A stretch of 35,104 nucleotides of DNA, taken from the NCBI RefSeq assembly GCF_000170855.1, contig NZ_ABCQ01000051.1:1-35104 (forward strand). Reading direction: 5' to 3'. The notes beneath the pieces were generated by a model that was not told the origin of the DNA, did not search any database, and saw only the letters and a list, made by a program, of their open reading frames with translations. Position numbers and translations under genes: made by a program. Shown piece after piece: positions 32,325 to 35,104 of the stretch; the stretch's first letter is position 1; each line of letters begins with the position of its first letter. Origin of the DNA: Moritella sp. PE36. Its GTDB lineage: Bacteria > Pseudomonadota > Gammaproteobacteria > Enterobacterales > Moritellaceae.

Positions 32325-33449
32325 ATGGCTGAGTTATTTAAAGACGTTTATTGCCCTGTATTTTATGACAAATTATCGGGTGTGTTAACCAAGGTAATAT
32401 CAGAGTTTGATTCGGTTAAATTTAACCAGATGATCTTTAATGATAGCTTTGTGGATTATGAGCTAAAGCAGCGTATGCATCATACCGCTGAAGTGTTGAA
32501 TCACTTTATGCCAGTGGATTTCTGTGAAGCAGTGGTCGTACTCAAACTGATTATTGGTGAGCTGCGAGAGCAGGGGATTAAAGAGCAAAGCATTGAATAC
32601 ATGTGTCTGCCAGCTTACATCGAAATGTATGGTATGGATGATTACGACAGCGCTGTTGATGGCTTTGAATTTGTGACGCAATATACCAGCTGTGAATTTG
32701 CGATTAGACCTTTCATTATTCGTTATTCAACACAAATGCTCGCGCAGATGTTGGCATGGACTACACATGAAAGTCGCCATGTACGCCGCTTAGCGAGTGA
32801 AGGTTCACGCCCTCGACTGCCTTGGGCGATGGCGTTGCCTGCATTAAAAAATGATCCAACACCCTTGTTACCTATTTTAACCGCATTGAAAAAGGATGAC
32901 TGTGAGGTGGTTAGGCGTAGTGTGGCGAATAACCTCAATGATATCGCCAAAGATAACAGTGATGTCGTAGTGCAGATTGCAACGCAGTGGTTAGGTAATA
33001 ATGCACAGACAGATAAACTCGTTAAACATGCGTGCCGTACATTACTTAAGCAAGCTCAGCCAGAGATCATGGCGCTGTTTGGCTTTCAACAAAATCAGAT
33101 AAAGCTCACTGCAATGGCGATTACCACGCCGATTGTTAAAGTGGGGGATAGACTTACGTTTAACTTCACGATTGAAAATACTAGCCATCAAGCCCAAAAA
33201 TTACGCTTAGAATACGGATTGTATTATCTCAAGAAGAATGGCAGCTTAGCCCGGAAAGTGTTTAAAATTACTGAACGAATGATCGCCGCTAATACGCAAG
33301 AACAGATAAGCCGTCACCAAAGTTTCAAAGTGATCAGCACTCGCGTATTTCATTTGGGCCGCCACAAACTGGCCATTATTATTAATGGCCAAGAAAGTAG
33401 GATCAGTACCGAAAAAGAGGCGCTGGTTAGTTTTGAATTAACAGATTGA
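32325..33449 (+). CDS. AlkC-type DNA alkylation repair glycosylase
   Basis: This 374-residue protein of the HEAT-repeat AlkC/AlkD superfamily carries the AlkC hallmark THESRHVRRLASEGSRPRLPW and the VVRRSVANNLNDIAKD helix pair. AlkC removes 3-methyladenine and related alkylated bases without flipping them into a pocket. Residues about 255-374 form a C-terminal beta-sandwich (MAITTPIVKVGDRLTFNFTIENTS ...) matching the Ig-like domain found in part of the AlkC family. ATG 32325 is preceded by AGGATGGA. It is cytosolic and probably monocistronic. Confidence 0.9.
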   Translation: MAELFKDVYCPVFYDKLSGVLTKVISEFDSVKFNQMIFNDSFVDYELKQRMHHTAEVLNHFMPVDFCEAVVVLKLIIGELREQGIKEQSIEYMCLPAYIEMYGMDDYDSAVDGFEFVTQYTSCEFAIRPFIIRYSTQMLAQMLAWTTHESRHVRRLASEGSRPRLPWAMALPALKNDPTPLLPILTALKKDDCEVVRRSVANNLNDIAKDNSDVVVQIATQWLGNNAQTDKLVKHACRTLLKQAQPEIMALFGFQQNQIKLTAMAITTPIVKVGDRLTFNFTIENTSHQAQKLRLEYGLYYLKKNGSLARKVFKITERMIAANTQEQISRHQSFKVISTRVFHLGRHKLAIIINGQESRISTEKEALVSFELTD

Positions 33450-33607
33450 TGCTAATAATTAAAGATCATTTAGTTTCCAGACGTTAAGTTCACATACTGG
33501 GACTAATTATTATTTTTCAAACTAAATGTTGAAAAAAAGGCATTGTTTGATATCATACCTAAAGTTGTTTTGTGTCGAACTTGATGTGTTTATTTAAAGG
33601 AAATATT

Positions 33608-34237
33608 GTGAAATACTGGAATAGATTATTAATTGTTGCATGTTTATTTTTTACTATAACAAGCATTAGTTATGCTGATGTACCGCGTGAAGGTTTGCAG
33701 TATACACGGCTTCCTGAAGCCATTAAAAATGCCCCCGAAGTTATTGAGTTTTTTTCACTGACCTGTAGTCACTGCCCAAAAATGGAAGCTGTATTACCAA
33801 AGATAGAGGCGTTAACTACTTCTGAAATTAATCAAGTGCATGTGGTGTTTAATGATAGTGCAAGAAGAGCTGCTTTTATCTATTACGCAATGGTTGTTCA
33901 GACTCATGACCAACCAGAACGTGACATGGTTAACGCGCTTTTCACCTATGTGCAAAGCCGTAATACCGATAAAAATAGCTTAGCAAGCAATAAACTTAAG
34001 CTGGCTAAACTGTTTGATCAATATGGCCTGTTAAGCCCTGATAATTTGTCTAAAGAACAGCAGAAACTGATCACGATGAAAATGGCCCAGTCGGAAGCAA
34101 TGGTAAATGCTATCGAACTTAGATCCATACCTGCGTTAATTATTCGAGGTCGTTATCTTATTGAGTTGAGAGCTCATAAGTCGATTGATGAACTGGCAGA
34201 TACGATTAACTATCTGAAACTACGTATAAATTCTTAA
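33608..34237 (+). CDS. DsbA-like thiol:disulfide interchange protein
   Basis: This periplasmic thioredoxin-fold protein has about 209 residues from GTG 33608 (AAAGGA six bases upstream; the frame is open to GTG 33572). It has a signal peptide of about 24 residues (ending YA|DV), the strand VIEFFSLTC53-S-H-C56-PKME, an inserted helical domain and the cis-proline loop RSIP175AL. The CSHC dipeptide differs from the CPHC of standard DsbA, so redox potential may differ. Compared with DsbA it has conserved FSLTCSHC and VHVVFN. Its substrate is unknown; a serine hydrolase gene follows after 494 bases. Confidence 0.85.
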   Translation: MKYWNRLLIVACLFFTITSISYADVPREGLQYTRLPEAIKNAPEVIEFFSLTCSHCPKMEAVLPKIEALTTSEINQVHVVFNDSARRAAFIYYAMVVQTHDQPERDMVNALFTYVQSRNTDKNSLASNKLKLAKLFDQYGLLSPDNLSKEQQKLITMKMAQSEAMVNAIELRSIPALIIRGRYLIELRAHKSIDELADTINYLKLRINS

Positions 34238-34731
34238 TTGTAATATCAATGCTATGTTATGAAATATCAAAATACATTTGTTAATATTTTACTTATTTGT
34301 CCTTTATTATTCGCCAAGTAGGGCTGAACTATCAATTGAATCCTGCTCATCTATTATTGCCTTATATCAGCCGAGGGTGAATATGTGAGGCATTACTGCA
34401 TTATTTTCGTATATCCTAAAGAAGATAATGCAGTGTTATTAGTTGTATCTATCTCCATATCTATCTCCATATATACCTGCTTACACCCCTCTGTATTTTT
34501 CAATTGTAACCCCCGTGTTTGTTTCGTTATCTATTAGTAATAATAATTTAATTAATGTTAATCATTCACTTGACGTTTGACGTCAAACTTATTAGCATCA
34601 CCCATAACATTTAGATTTGATGTTAAACCTAAGTGTTATGGCGTAGTTATTAACAAACAGTAAAGTTACAAACTAGATCTGACATGGATAGCGTTAACAC
34701 ATTCGTTTTTATATTCTTTTAGGTAGGTGAC
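34238..34731. promoter_or_regulatory. Intergenic region with several inverted repeats before the serine hydrolase gene
   Basis: This spacer of 494 bases has no convincing ORF. It contains a 14-bp-arm hairpin (34395-34408 with 34421-34434, 13/14 paired), two perfect 12-bp tandem copies of ATCTATCTCCAT (34447-34470), a perfect 14-bp palindrome GTTTGACGTCAAAC (34575-34588) and a 13-bp inverted repeat (34602-34614 with 34629-34641, 12/13). The last two sit 90-160 bases before the hydrolase ATG and look like regulator-binding sites. Confidence 0.55.
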
Positions 34732-35104
34732 ATGATGAAAAAATCAATTATTGCATTAAGTGTTTTAATCGCCACAGTAAGTTCAGTATCCGCTGCCACG
34801 TATCATGCTCCCGATCAAAGCTTCATTGAGACAATCGCGCAAGTCGGTATTACCTCTGAAAACTGGGATAGTGGTGAATCAGCTAAGTTGATGATGAAAA
34901 ATGCCTACCGTATGACGTCATACATGGAGATATCTAATGAAGGTACGCCAGTACAAGATTTCGGTAAAGCATCGGGGTTAGATCTTCGTAATTTAAATGC
35001 ATACGATTTTGATGGCGAGCATAATCTAGAAGTGATTGCCCGAGATAGACTAAACATTGAATCGATGGTCATCACCAAGGATAGTAAATTGATTGATGCT
35101 TATT
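34732..35104 (+). CDS. Serine hydrolase (beta-lactamase-related), N-terminal part, runs off the window
   Basis: The frame is open from ATG ATG (34732/34735) to the end of the window, 124 residues. A Sec signal peptide (MMKKSIIALSVLIATVSSVSA) is followed by TYHAPDQSFIETIAQVG and later VIARDRLNIESMVITKDSKLID. This last piece is the first strand and turn of class C beta-lactamase/6-aminohexanoate-dimer hydrolase-type proteins, just before the SxxK nucleophile, which lies outside the window. AGGTAGGTGAC precedes the ATG. The exact substrate class cannot be assigned from this part. Confidence 0.65.
   Translation, partial: MMKKSIIALSVLIATVSSVSAATYHAPDQSFIETIAQVGITSENWDSGESAKLMMKNAYRMTSYMEISNEGTPVQDFGKASGLDLRNLNAYDFDGEHNLEVIARDRLNIESMVITKDSKLIDAY

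Noticed and set aside
34447-34470. Perfect tandem duplication of 12 bases (ATCTATCTCCAT)
   Set aside because: Two copies of a short low-complexity unit can arise by slippage and there is no sign of function; kept only as a note in the spacer entry.

Overview
The window looks like chromosomal DNA of a marine gammaproteobacterium. It has an AT-rich background with GC-richer islands, a periplasmic nitrite-ammonification (Nrf) system, Vibrio/Shewanella/Moritella-type housekeeping genes, and secreted lipase and sphingomyelinase genes. Moritella or a close relative is my best guess, but this rests on protein character only. I see no rRNA, tRNA, CRISPR array, transposase or integrase.

Layout. (1) 1-1808, minus strand: a wax ester synthase/DGAT gene followed by a TetR-type regulator whose frame breaks near the window edge. 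(2) 2270-6316: nlpC overlapping yjjX; a Fur-box-associated small cysteine-rich protein; an EamA-type exporter divergent from a MocR-type regulator. (3) 6354-10208: a dihydrolipoamide-dehydrogenase-like protein that has lost its redox disulfide and FAD motifs, then a large acetyl-CoA hydrolase/CoA-transferase. (4) 10298-18534: the nrf locus. nrfG lies alone, convergent with nrfA. nrfA is divergent from nrfB-nrfC-nrfD-nrfE-dsbE-like-nrfF. NrfA reduces nitrite to ammonium, NrfBCD carries electrons from quinol, and NrfEFG plus the DsbE-like thioredoxin attach haem to NrfA. (5) 18839-20655: a secreted lipase and its membrane-anchored foldase. (6) 20838-21755, minus: popT (DUF368), an undecaprenyl-phosphate translocase. 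(7) 22204-25602: a 1132-residue surface-type protein with five repeats of about 130 residues. (8) 26015-30184: a secreted sphingomyelinase, a second foldase-like gene overlapping it by one base, and a secreted phosphodiesterase with four hemopexin-type repeats. (9) 30269-35104: a GC-rich glutathione S-transferase, an orphan SUKH-type protein, a Rid protein without its usual arginine, an AlkC-type DNA glycosylase, a DsbA-like protein and the start of a serine hydrolase.

The most interesting observations are these. The sphingomyelinase is paired with a lipase-chaperone-like protein, which suggests that the Lif type of steric folding helper is used outside lipases. The nrf maturation genes have unusual leaders: an intrinsic-terminator hairpin 8 bases before nrfE preceded by 19-bp tandem repeats, and a perfect 14-bp-arm palindrome with an FNR-like core just before nrfG. 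The Lpd-like protein appears to be a pseudo-enzyme.
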